64,000 nt of DNA. It comes from Arenicola marina (lineage: Eukaryota; Annelida; Polychaeta; Arenicolidae). The translations under genes were made by a program, and so were the position numbers. Shown here in pieces: positions 48,824 to 60,724 of this stretch. The notes under the pieces are model-generated. The model ran no database searches, had not been told where the DNA came from, and saw only the letters and a list, made by a program, of their open reading frames with translations. The stretch lies in assembly GCA_964019135.1 (NCBI GenBank), contig OZ025257.1, positions 40,937,798-41,001,797 of the forward strand, written 5' to 3'. How positions within the stretch are numbered: position 1 is the stretch's first letter; each line of letters starts with the position of its first letter.

Positions 48824-51800
48824 TCAAACAGCTGGTTGCAGGCCCCACACATGTACATGACCCCTTCCCCCTCTTCCGCCAGCTGCTGCCCGTCGCCCAT
48901 GAAGGTCTTGCTGTCCTCCACCACGTTCTCCGTCGCCACCTGGAAGTCACTCATCACCAGCCCCTCGGCCGCCGTCACGTCCTCCGTCGTCATGGCAACG
49001 AAGTGCGTCTCCGCCAACGACCCCATTGGCAGCTCGATAACCTGTTCATTGCCATGGAGACCAGCCGTGGCCAGCGTGGCGACTGAGGAACCGTCGGCCG
49101 GTATGACCTGGAACGCCCCGCCGTGGGTGCCCCCGTGGCCATGGTGACCAACGAGGGTGGCGACCTCGACCAGGGTCTCATCTTGCTCTCCGTCCTCCAG
49201 GACCTCGGCCTCGTCGTCGTCGCCGGCGGTGGCGTACGCGATGACCAGCGGCCCCCCCTGGTCGGCGTCCAGCCCCTCCTCCAGCCCCGGCCCCGACCCG
49301 TCCTCGGCCTCCCGCTTGACGGCCAGCATCCCATCGGCCGGGCCGTAGTCGAGCACCACGCGCCGGATGCCGTCGTCATGGGCGATGGCCTTGCAGTTGT
49401 GCTTGACGAGCGACGAGTTGGCCGTGAAGACCTTGTCGCAGCGGTGACAGCGGTGGCGGCCCTGCCTCGTGTGGGTCACGATGTGGGCGGTCAGCTTGTA
49501 GCGGAACTTGAAGCCCTTGCCGCAGTGGTGACAGATGTGGGGGCGGCTGTCGGCGTGCGCCACCGCGTGCTTGTTCACTGCCGGCAAACACAGATACACC
49601 ATATCAGTCCATCGCTACAGCAGTGGCAACCCATATTGCTTTAATCGAGAAACCCTCTGGCACATGAGACTGATCCAATTGGGCTTTGGAAGAGTGAAAT
49701 TCGAGGTTAATTTTGAGGAAAGAAGATGTGAAAATCATGATGTCGCCACCAAAATATTCCAGGGCTCTGAATACTGAAACTGCGCTACCAACGACATTTT
49801 ATTAATCCATATCATATCTGCCACATATATCTTTTTTTTTAATGTTATATTTCTCTAATTTCATTGTAGTCTTTTCGATACAGTTCCCGGATTTTTAGAT
49901 CATAGTTTTCTTTAGCATGAAATACAATTTTAATAACAGAAGCAGGCGAAGAGATTGGACAAGACGACTTTCGGCATCGCACACTATTTTCCTTTCCCAT
50001 AACAAGTTTTCTTTAGCATGAAATACCATTTTAATAACAGAAGCAGGCGAGGCGAGTGGACACGACGACTTTCTGCATCGCACACTATTTTCCTTTCCCA
50101 TAACCTTTCCCAGGGTTGAGTGTGAGACTCACGTTCGGAGTTGTAGCAGAAGGCCTTGGGGCACTGGTGGCACTTGTAGGGCCGGCGTCCCGTGTGGGTG
50201 TTCTCGTGCTGCTTCAGCGTGGCGCGCTGGGCGAAGGCCTTGCCGCAGTACGTACACACGTGCTTCTTGGTCCGCTCCCGCTCGGCGTCCGTCAGGTGCA
50301 CATGGCTGGAGGGCATAAGGAGGTCCGGGCTCAATCGCAAGTCTTTGAATAGTGTCTTTGGAGTGCAATGATATCGTCAATACGAGAGTGAAAATGAGGG
50401 GTAATATATATGAAAATGATGTACGACGGCATAGGGGGGGGGGGTTTTCTCGGGGAGGACCTGTCCGGGGGGGATTTATCCTAGCGGGGAATTGTCCGGG
50501 GGGGAGTTGTCCGGGGGGGGGGGGTTATCCGGGGGGGACTTGTCGGAGGGGGGAATTGTCGGAGGGGAGTTGTCCGGGGGGAATTGTCTGGGGAGAAATG
50601 GTCCGGGGGGAAAATGTCCGGAGGGGATTTGTCATAGAACCGGGTACACTATCTGTACAAGTCATGTATCGTACGCAGCAGGCTATATATAGTGAAATAG
50701 ACCGGGTTTGGCGTCTCACTACTTCAAACTATTTGTATTAATCCCAATAACAATTCATGTATTACATATACATATATTGTTACTATGTCAGGCAGCCTGA
50801 ACACACGCCTACACGCCTACAAAGGCCTAGAGGACTGCCCCACTGACCTGTGTTCCAACATACGGGCCCTCTCGAAGAAGCCGCGCCCACAGGTCGGGCA
50901 GAAATGCGACCGCTCTTGGCGGTGAATCCGCTTGATGTGGGCGTTGAGGAACCTGGCGGCGTTGAAGGTCTTGCCGCACTGCTCGCAGCTGCACTTGCCG
51001 CTGGAGCCGTGCACGGTGTCCATGTGGAAGCGCAGGCTGGTGGGCGTCGTGAAGTCCCGCCGGCAGAGCCCGCACTGGCGCTCGGCCAGCGGCGCGTGGT
51101 TGCGGCGCTCGTGCGCTCTCATCTGACCCTTGCGCGTGCACTGGAAGCCGCACTGCTCGCAGCTGAGGACGCGCGTGGCGCCGTGGGAACGCAGGTGGAG
51201 CTGCAGAGCGGCGCGGCGCTTGAAGATCGTCTCGCAGACGCCGCACTTGTAGAGGATGGACGACTCCCGAGGGGGCAGCATCAGGTGCTTCAGTCGCTTG
51301 GCCTTCGCGCGGTGCTCCTCCACGTGGCTCCGGGCGGTCACGTGGTCCGGGAGGACGGCGCCGCACTGCTGGCAGCTGTACGCCTCCCAGTGGGCGGCGG
51401 CGCGGTGACTGGCCACGGCCGACTCGGAGCCCTGGAAGCTGCAGCATTGACACTGGACCGCGCCACCCTCGGCACCTGTAACACAGACACAAGGGAATAT
51501 CACGTGGGCGGCTTGGGCCATGTGATGAGTCGATGGGAACTTGCATGGCCACATATAACGACGGCGGCGTAAGTCGGTAACCAAGAGTAACGGTGCCCGG
51601 CTACCAGAGCCAGCGAGCGAGGTGAGCAGCAATCTCCCTTCTTAAATGCAAACCCAAATAACCATGAATTACGTAAGATAATACATGTTTTTCTCTTACT
51701 TGGTTTTACTTCATAGTCACTGAAAAACCTCACTACAGGGTACATAGGTCTTCAGTAGTCTTTACCCGCCATTGGGACCAAATAAATGAAGCTGTTAAAG

Positions 51801-54800
51801 ACTACACTTCTTTCGTTATACCGAGGTTAAATAGTACAAGGTGCCACAATAACCGACCTGGTTCTGACTCTGGGATTTTCGTGTCCCCCGCGGCCGCTTG
51901 GTGCGCCTCTTGTTTGTGACTCCACACCTCGTCCAGGGAGCCTGTCAGCTGACACACCACACAGGTCACCCCGCCCGTCGTCTTGGCGATGTCACCGTCA
52001 GGGGCCACGGACTCACGCTTGGTCTTTACTTCAGGAGTGTCTTCGGAGCGTTCCAAAGAGGGACTGGCTGCGTCTGCTTCAATATCTCATCGTAAAATAA
52101 ATTTAAATCATTGAAAATCATGACTGGCACCTTGATTGTCAGGGAATATTTGTGCGTTATATCTTCCATTCATCTATAGACATAAGCATAATAATTTGGC
52201 TGAATGTGATAGACCGTATAACTTTAATAACAACGTAGATAATGTAGAAACGTACTTGTCATATTATGACGTTGTGTCAACGCCGTGTAATGATCAAAAT
52301 TATGATAAAAATTATAAGATATACGGTGACGTCTCCTTGTGGAATGATTTCACAATCGTCTGAAACAAATCATTCCCAGAGGCTGCTGTAATCTGAGCTA
52401 ACCATATGACCTAATATTCACAACCAAGCCTCACTTTGTTCACTCCCGCCGCTGTTTTCCTCTGTGATCGCGGCGTCGTTTTCGCTCGGTTTACCGTCCA
52501 GATGGAAATCAATCTCCAGGTCAGCCAAAGTGATGACGTCATCTTCCCCTGTGTACTTGGCGTAGACGTCACGACCTTGCTCCGTCAGGTGACCCGACAT
52601 GTCAAAGTGGATCAGTCGATGGCGCCTCATGTCGTAACGAATCCCAAATCTGGCGAAGCCAATAGAAGTCATATTTGCCATATTTAAATTAGCTGATGAT
52701 GTATACGTGTGATATTAGAATATTAAACCTGTCAAGTGTGAAATACGACAAAAAAAACAAGAACAGATAATGCATACTAATCAATAAGTAAAAATGTAAA
52801 AGATGATTAATAACATGTAATACCTTATTCAAATTCAATTTGAATGAAAGAATTGGATTGGACGAGGCAACTACGGTGCACAGTGACGTTGATTTAGGCC
52901 AAGCAACGCCTGGAGCAATGAGATGGATAAACCCTCAATCTGCCCTCTAGTCGAGTTCACTACGAGGTCCGCGAGTTCGAAACGACCTGGGCCCACTATG
53001 TCGCCCTCGAATAGGACATTAGCATCGATGAACATGGGCGAAATATTCGGCCCCCAGCCGTTTCAAAATCGCGAGCGGCTCACTGATCTAATACAGACGA
53101 TCGCCTTACCTCCGCCCACATATCTCGCAGTTGAAGGTGGTGGTGGGGTGGACTCTGATCTGGTGTTTCTTGACGCCGACCAGCGAGGACCGGTAGCTAC
53201 ACTGGTCACACTTGTGGGTGCACCGCTGGCAGTCCTCGTCGTGGTGAGCGCACAGCCCGCCCCGCAGCAACTGACGCTGTTTCCGCACTTTGGGCGCCAG
53301 CGGCGTTCCATACTCTTCTGCAGAACACACGCCATACTTCGTTAAGACGTAACTTGATGGGTACAGAGACTAACTTAGAATGTGATTCGAATATTTAAAC
53401 ACCATACCCTGTCCACAGAAACGCCAATTTTTTGTAATGTAATTTGTTTATGATCTTTTTTTAATTTTTTGCTAAACTGTATGTCAATATTGAAATCTAT
53501 AATCTCGGGTTACCTTTGTCGGGGTTCCTAACACAAATCAATAATAGATTGTTTAATAACTTCATGTCACGGATACAGTATCTGACAATACGCAAACATG
53601 CCATCAGAATCGTCCCATACCACAAGCGCTTGTTAATAAAACCATACTGAAGAGAGCAATGACACTTGCCATCATCGGGTTTTTCCGTCTTGATCGCGAC
53701 GTTTAGGTTTGTCCCTTCGGTCGTATCCACGGCGGCGTGGTCGTCTCCATGGTAACTGTCGGCGAGGTCTTCATCGGGGTCACCGGTCTGCTCCTCATCG
53801 GCATCAACAGGCTCCTGCAGAGTGTCTTCGAGATTCTCGACCGCGTCATTCTTACCCAGATCTCCCTCCCCCTTCCGCCCTTGGGCTCTCTCCTCACGGC
53901 TTTTCCTCCTTGCGGAAGCCTTGTCAATGGCCTCCCGATCCGGAGAACTCTCAGTCCGATTGGCTGTCTTCTGGCCGGGTGAGTGGCGCCTGGATCCCTC
54001 GGTTAGTCGTCGGGGCCGTCCCTTAGGGCGTTTCGGCGGCCCACCGCTTAGTGTCGCCTCGGAGTCTCGGATCTACACATAATACAATGAGTAATGGATA
54101 ACTGGGCTGTAGTCGTTGTTGATTGAATGAGGAACTTTAACCTCTAAGATTATATTGCGACAATGAGAAGGTTCAAGGTAGAGAGGCACCAGGCGTTTCG
54201 GAGTAACCCCCTACCCTTTGCGAAAAGAGAGATATGGGATATTTATCATGCACAAAAAAAGGCATTCAAAAGGCAGTATTTACCTTCACCATTCTTTTCA
54301 AGGACCTTACTCCCGAGGCATGCGACTTTTAACCCCATAACTAATTCGCCATAGTTCCATCCATGTACAAATGCTACGACTATTTCCAGAAGCAACATAT
54401 AAATACATTACAGCATACACACCTTCCTGAGCATTTTACCAGCCGAAGTCAGTTTATCCAGCGTGCCGTAGACAATGTGGACGTCCTGATCCGACGTCCT
54501 TCCCTGCGACAGGAGGTGTATCCCGGCCTGGGAGGTGACGGCCCGCAGAGCCACAGCGGCGCTGCCGGGAATGGCCGACAGCACGGAACCGGAAACCAGT
54601 GCTGCCACCAAGGAAAACACCTGCAACCAACAGAACATGGATTAATTGGCAGGTGTTTGATTTCACCTTCCCGTCAGCTGGGCCTAGACTTTTTTTCAGC
54701 ACCATGACATGAATGATGTCAGTCCAAACCACTGGTGCGGTATGGCTCAAGCAGTACTCACGTATAGTGTTACTATAGTATTGTGATGGCTGACATTGAA

Positions 54801-56253
54801 GATCGACTCACTATAATGTGGATGACTAGTGAAAATATCCCAAGCAGATACCAGGAGGGAATAAAAGCTGTCAATTGCCGATCCCTGTGCTACAATCATG
54901 GCTGTGCATGCTTCCGCAGTCGGAATACAAGCCACTGTGGTTGGTAAGTCGTTGTATATTCAGGACGCTTTAAACATATTTGGTCATATCGCGTCAATGG
55001 GAGAAGGAATGGAGAGTGTAGCCATGTCCCCGGGGGTAAAGCCATTGTGGTAGGTTCATGTTGAAAATACCAGTCAACAGTTAAAATTGGACTGTTTTAC
55101 CAAAACACTCTGACCCAATTTAGTGTGTATATTGTTTATTACTATAGTGATTGCAATTTCATATTATCAACCACAAAAAATATTTTTTATTCTATCATAC
55201 TTACATCATCTTGATTTTTGTTCTCTTTCTCTGACAAGAGCGTATTAATTAGCATGTCTTTAGAAGCACCATCCTTCCTGGCGGAGCTGGAAACTGGGGG
55301 AGTCTTTTTGATGCCGGGGGTATCAAGAGGCTATACAAACAACCAAAACAACCAAAAGAAATAACAACATTATCTCTTACATGATTTTAAAGTATTCAAC
55401 CACAGTTTTTCAAATAAAAAAAAACAGGATGGCCAAAGGTTCTGATTCTTGTATTTGATATTATTCATGGTTATTTAATATTGAGATACTGCAAAGCAAA
55501 AATGCTCGCTAAGTGGAGAAACAACGCATATGAATAGTACTGGTACTCAGTGCCAGGTGGTGCCACAGTGATACTGCGTAGTATCTTAACACCTAGGTAA
55601 CACAGTAGGTAACATTATATGTTTTATTCCTACTTTTCCTGGAGTAGCTGAGATCTTCCGGGGGCGTCCTCTGCCTCGTTTGGGGGTCAAAACAACCGGT
55701 TCTACATTGGGCGATTTCTGGATCTGTGCCTTCTCATCACCACTTTTCTCCTCTTTAATCCGGACTTTGGTGACATCCCTTGGCAGGGCAGGTATCTTGT
55801 CAAGCTGTTTCCTCTCATCTTTCTCTGTCTCAATGAGCTTGGGGTTTTCGGGAACAGGGCTATCTGAACCAACACCAGTCTGTGCCAATGCAGTGCCTCC
55901 TATTTGTCTATGAGTGTTTCCAGCATCTTCTTGAGTAGAGCTCTTCCTCTTTTTCTTACGGGTAAAGTCTGTGATAAATTCACTATCTTTATCATGGCTT
56001 TTGTCTTGTGTTCGCTGCAAACAAAGTCAAGAATTGCTTTAAAAGATCTCAGGGTTGAGAAAAGAACATTTAGCTTTTACCATTTTGCTAACATATAAAT
56101 ACATTGGAAAAAGTGGTTGAAGATCACAGAATTTGCAATTCTATGTCTTTCAGATAAAGCCTTTTAAAGGATGGCAAAAGCTGTCAAAATGAATAACAAT
56201 CTCACCTTTTGAGCTAATCTATTAGATATCCTGGGACTCTCTGATAAGTTCAT
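48751..56253 (-). CDS. AT-hook and 15-finger C2H2 zinc-finger protein, 1141 aa
   Basis: Probable nuclear DNA-binding protein that I cannot match to a named family. The 11 coding exons in order of translation are 56253-56206, 56014-55634, 55330-55205, 54620-54423, 54072-53670, 53317-53110, 52649-52435, 52076-51858, 51475-50848, 50305-50133 and 49577-48751. All phases agree and the sum is 3426 nt (1141 aa plus TGA). The start exon reads MNLSESPRISNRLAQK, with an acceptor 8 nt before the ATG, so a 5' noncoding exon is likely upstream. AT-hooks are PKRGRGRPRK (about residue 130) and PKRPKGRPRR (about residue 270). Fifteen CxxC...H...H fingers follow from about residue 422. Fingers 2, 10 and 12 are completed only across exon junctions, which independently supports the splicing. 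The segment between fingers 14 and 15 is acidic. The intron after 53670 uses a GC donor (gcaagt). The last finger and stop codon seed the neighbouring 101-bp array. Assigning all exons to one gene rests on phase and domain continuity, not on transcripts. Confidence 0.9.
49904..50105. repeat. 101-bp tandem duplication in zinc-finger intron
   Basis: Two tandem copies starting agttttctttagcatgaaa at 49904 and 50005, in the intron before the last coding exon. They are unrelated in sequence to the 101-bp array at 45930-48823, although the period is the same. Confidence 0.93.
50430..50640. repeat. G-rich degenerate 18-20 bp repeat in zinc-finger intron
   Basis: About ten irregular units alternating runs of 5-13 G with attgtcc, agttgtcc or acttgtc. 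It lies in the intron between the exons at 50848 and 50305. The plus strand has many closely spaced G runs, so quadruplex formation is possible. Confidence 0.85.
54190..54260 (-). mobile_element. SINE family A fragment
   Basis: The plus strand reads gtaaccccctaccctttgcg then a diverged gatatgggat, the reverse of the family A body. It lies in the zinc-finger intron before 54072. Confidence 0.65.
54950..55050 (-). mobile_element. SINE family A, 3' fragment
   Basis: Minus-strand match to the 3' half: ttcaggacgctttaaac, then tggtcatatcgcgtcaatgg and ccccgggggtaa in plus orientation. Confidence 0.82.
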
Positions 56254-56709
56254 GTTATACTCTGAAAATAAAAAGATAAATAAAACGATAGTAGTATATT
56301 GTACAGCTGTCATTTACCACTTTCAACTGACTAAAACTGTTATAGTCATCAATACCTTCCTATTAGTTCCATAAATGTAAGTCTGCTCTGATATTAGGCC
56401 ATTTAAGGAAGGACTGTTAATGATAACAATATAGGCTTATTTACAGAAGGATTGTCCCACATGCTAAGCTGATACCTATGGTTGTCATATCCTAAGTGGG
56501 GAGACACATTTGTATATCATGAGAAAACTGTATCTGTGCATGTATAGGTGCTAAAACTTTACAGAAGTAAATTTTCCATTTGTAAGTATGTTATATGTAC
56601 CAGGGAACATTTTTACTTTGGGCCAAGACACAGTTAAAGCAATGTTCCATGAGTGGTAATTGGGCTATGCTGTATGCCATCGAATTGCTCATAACGGTCA
56701 TGGTTGGTT

Positions 56710-56765
56710 AGTTGTATATTCAAAATGCTTTAACCAATTCTGGTCATGTCGCCTCAATGCGATGT
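56710..56765 (-). mobile_element. SINE family A, short 3' fragment
   Basis: The plus strand reads tatattcaaaatgctttaac and tggtcatgtcgcctcaatg, the reverse of the family A 3' end. Confidence 0.65.
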
Positions 56766-57204
56766 GACATATATGAAATGGTTGGCTTTCCATAATGCCA
56801 TATGCCCTGTGTGAGTGAGTATGTGAATGAGCATTTATCATAAGTGTGTGTTGGGTTGTATATGAAATGATTATGACAGAGTATGAAAGTGAGTGGTCAT
56901 CATAAGGTGTATGTCATTTGCATGTTGCATTAATTGGTTACAATGGTCTGACTAGAAGGTATGTAATTTTTGTTATATATAATACATTACTTTGATACAG
57001 TTGCTATATATTTCCATTTATTGATTTAAATATTGGTTTAAATAGATAGTCCCTCATCATTGATTGATTGTCATATACCTTGTCTTTATCAACAGTTTTA
57101 TACATGTTATATACTTCCATCTCAACATAGAAGATACTGAAAATGTTGTCTTTTCCTAAGTCTACCACAAAATCTTTTATATACATATGTTAATAAACAT
57201 ATTG

Positions 57205-57400
57205 TATAAGCCACACTGGTTGTTGACTATGTCAGGGAGACAGAAGTATAGAGTGAAACCATGTCCCTGGGGTAACCTGGCCATACTCTTTACAGACATG
57301 GACATAGGATCTTTATCCTGCGACCACACAGACATGACCACAGCTAGGTTTAAACAATCCATCCACATGCTGTTAGGCTCTCAGGTGGCCAGAGCTTTCA
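57205..57400 (-). mobile_element. SINE family A, diverged minus-strand copy
   Basis: On the minus strand it shows the tail of the tRNA-like part, gaccacacagacatg in plus orientation, then the body with gtccctggggtaacc. It is more diverged than the plus-strand copies, so probably older. Confidence 0.8.
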
Positions 57401-59507
57401 ACTGGAGAAAATCAACATGCTGACTAGCCGAATGAAGGCGTGCCTATACCCAACCCGGGTGAAAGAAACATACATACCTGGGTTACCAAAGAAATACACC
57501 CACTAATCTCGCTTATTCAACCAGCCCTAGCCATGAACCCATGGCAATGGTTGAAAAATCTTAGTCCACACACAGCCTGGGCTAGGGTTCTGGGTTACCT
57601 GAGAGCTTTAAAGTTTAGATAGGTTAGATAATCATGCATGGGAAAAGACTAATTAAGCTTATGTAAAATCAAACAAATGACAGCTGTGTGGCACCTTCAC
57701 CTCTTTAATAGAATTAGTTGTTTAGTATTTAGAACAAATCTTGAACATCAATAATTAATTTAAGCAATCGTGCACGGTAGTTTCATGATTGTAAATACTA
57801 ACAGATATAAAATATGGAATATAGCGCCAATAGCGAGATCCCAGACCCAATGCCATTGCCAAAGCAGACGCCGCATATTTGAACTTGAACAGATTATTAC
57901 ATGTAAAAAACATATACATCGCTTCGAATTTTAGAATAAGGAGCTCGCCAGGAGCTCTTTGTGATCAAACATCACACATGAGTGCGTTTTCAAATGCTTA
58001 CAAGTTCAGTGATGACCAATTGACGCAAACATAGATCTCTGCGTGATAAATTACAATTTGTGTGTACGATTCGTTGCATCTCGCATACGAGCTGCCGTTT
58101 ACGCGCGTCTGCAGATGGTTCTTTTGCACTCCTGTGCAAATCGAAGGAGCAGTTGTTGCTACGTTAATGGTTGTTAACGACAGAAAACTTACAAAAATTA
58201 AGAAACTTGGTCTTTTCGTGATCCAGAAGGGATACGAAAACATCCAACTGGTCTTATTTTATCTTTACCATGTGGTTTAATGACGCACCCGTGTGTTGTT
58301 ACTTCATGCACTGCACATTTTGACAGCGGAATGGTTAAGTCAATCACTTGTTCTCAACATTTTTGTTACCGCGGAGGCACGCGAAACTCTGTGACGCCAC
58401 TCGCTGTTTTGTAAACTTGCAAAAGCCCGGGTGCAGGGCTAAATTTAGAACGTTATTTTTAGCTTTCGAGTGTTTTGAAGACGTATTTTTCCTTGTATAT
58501 TCCCAAAGTTCTGCGCTTCATCTCCTCGAAATATTTTAACGTATATCTCCCATAGCCATGTTTAGTGAAATGGTACTCATAGTCTTTAGAATAAACCTTA
58601 AAAGAAATCGACTTATAGCTGCCTATACTTCAACATGGAGCATGTGTGTTTGTTTGTCCATAAAACATGAGTCTCGCGGCCCGATCGCGAGAACTTTATA
58701 GCCCTATAGGGCTGTACAGTCACTAGGCCTACGGGATTTTATCGAGGCCCTACGAGACAGGCATACTTATGCTCCACGTCAGTGCATAACATCAACGGCC
58801 TGTATGAGCTGCCTACCTTCCGGTTATTCGCCTTCACTCGCTTCACACACAAGATCGCCTAAACCTGTCCTTGGATGCACAACTAACCACTGCACTGCAA
58901 CCATCCGAGTAGACTTATGTAATATATGAGCGGTTAGACAGTACTGTTGATAAACCAGAATTTAGTTGTTTCATGAGTGACTGTCAGTGTCAGGCGATCT
59001 GATGTGCTGCGCGGGCTTTTCCATGTCTTATGACGTAATAATCACCATGACTCGCATGTCTGCGCGCGGTATCTATGGTTACGTAACAACGCTCCTTATG
59101 TGGACTGACCCCGCGAAGACAATGGTGCTCAGTTTGTCGCAGAAATGTCAACATCGATGATTTGCCTCAAAATACAACGCTTCCAACAGTCTCGTCAAAC
59201 GGACCACATGCATTATGGAGAGATAAATGTCTTATCTTTAACTATATTATGATTTTACAGTTAGCAATGCCTGGACCAAAGCAAACAAAAAATAGTTTCA
59301 CACCCACTCGATTCTTCACGCATAAACCGCGCAGCCGGCCGGTTCCCAATACTCAAACGTTGACTACAATGAGTGCGCGTCACGCAGCTGTAGTAAGGCA
59401 CCAGCGTGATGCGCATTCGTTCTAAGAGCACGTGTTTTTTTGTTGGTCCCCAAAAGACCTAAACCGGAAATAGAACCCGCGAGAACTGTACAGCCCTAGC
59501 TATTACT

Positions 59508-59946
59508 CGCACAACCCTGCGTGATGTTTCTGAAGGAGACGGGGCGGGGCCACTTGGGGCTGAAAAAACGATTGATTGACAATTATTGACCTCTTGTAGG
59601 CCGAAATTCGTCACGGCGTCACGTACAAGTGTCTACCCGAAACCTTTAATTTGACTGGACAACTGACTTTTCGCCAACGAATTAGGCTTCTATAAGAGTA
59701 GAATGTACCAAGGAATAGACCCGGGTGGAGGGGGGGGGGGGGGTGGGGGTAGGGGGCAGTTTATGAAAACACTCATGTATATCTGATGCCAAAATGTTAC
59801 TGCCTTATATATTTAGTCAATAGAGAATAATCCGTGCGCGCGCTCACAACAGGGCGATCGAGGCACAGCGTCAACTGAACATTTGCTCCCAGATAGAGCA
59901 TGCCGTATGGTCAGATGTTTTCATCAGTGACGTTTTGGGTCCTAAG
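59508..59946 (+). repeat. dispersed repeat D, copy 2, upstream of MED10
   Basis: Same ordered landmarks as the copy at 21897, with about 70 bp of extra sequence after aggccgaaattcg. Family unknown and no coding content. Confidence 0.82.
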
Positions 59947-60350
59947 GAGCATAGCTGTAGCGGCTTATACCATTAAAGCCAGTTCTATAATTAACTGTAC
60001 TAATATCGTTTGGCAGTATGCGAGTCATGAGAGCCTGTTTGTATTTTTATAGAGGAATATACACTAGTACAGTATGGCAGAGTCGGTTACATTGAAAATG
60101 TTCAGTGTTCCCGCTTGTTCAATGATACACCTGGGGCGCGTACTGTAGCGCGGTCGACCGCGATCAACCGCCATACCGTATGATATATATTAGGATGTCA
60201 GGCAGATTGGTCAAGGACACAAACTATTCAAAACTGCAAGAGAGAGCAGTCCTGCATCATTGTATTAAATTCTGGACGTCTTCCGAAGAAAGAGGGGATA
60301 ACCCGTAATCAGAATTTATACGTGCAATAATTATCCCTTCTTTCTCAAAA

Positions 60351-60538
60351 TGTTACACTATTTAGATTGTGCTACTATTTCTAAATGATTTACTGGACAC
60401 GCCCGCATGAAATTGAAAATGAAAGTGGTTCACTGTGACCAATGTCGTTAAATAACGCTCTGAGAGTGACCGAAATTGTGCGCCGCGCCCACAGGCACAG
60501 GTAAATCGACTGACACAGGGAAGGGGGGGGGGGGCGGG
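60351..60538. repeat. dispersed repeat E, copy 1
   Basis: Aligns at high identity with 61294-61473, both starting tgttacactatttagattg. The first half of the hAT-like MITE sits at the same internal position in both copies. Confidence 0.9.
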
Positions 60539-60619
60539 GAGAGTCCGCACTTAGGCCGTGCGGACCCTCCCCCCCCCCCACCCCCCCTCCCCTGTATCAG
60601 TCGATTTACTGTGCCTGTG
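60490..60619. mobile_element. hAT-like MITE in the MED10 upstream region
   Basis: Same termini (CACAGGCACAG and inverse), with foldback arms carrying poly-G/C. The flanking octamers gccgcgcc and gtcgcgcc match at 7 of 8 positions. It ends 106 bp before the MED10 ATG. Confidence 0.85.
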
Positions 60620-60724
60620 GTCGCGCCCGACCGCGATACGTAACTCGGCCTGGGACAGATGCTTATTCGCTGAGATGACGGTGCTTCATCGGTGCACTCG
60701 TCGTAACGTATACAACAGTTCACA

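Larger units (their letters stand above)
56262..60724. other. divergent intergenic region between zinc-finger gene and MED10
   Basis: Must hold the zinc-finger 5' UTR exon(s) and the MED10 promoter. I see SINE fragments, repeat D, repeat E and the hAT-like MITE. A short open frame starts at ATG 59269 (MPGPKQTKNSFTPTRFFTH...) but has no recognised homologue. Confidence 0.6.

Noticed and set aside
49123-49644. 173-codon plus-strand frame
   Set aside because: Antisense shadow of the GC-rich last zinc-finger exon, with no recognisable domain.
50850-51572. 240-codon plus-strand frame
   Set aside because: Antisense to the seven-finger exon. The minus strand has clear C2H2 motifs and matching splice phases.
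59269-59425. Short open frame MPGPKQTKNSF... as a 5' coding exon of the zinc-finger gene
   Set aside because: It is on the plus strand, opposite to that gene, and has no family match or clear splice partner.
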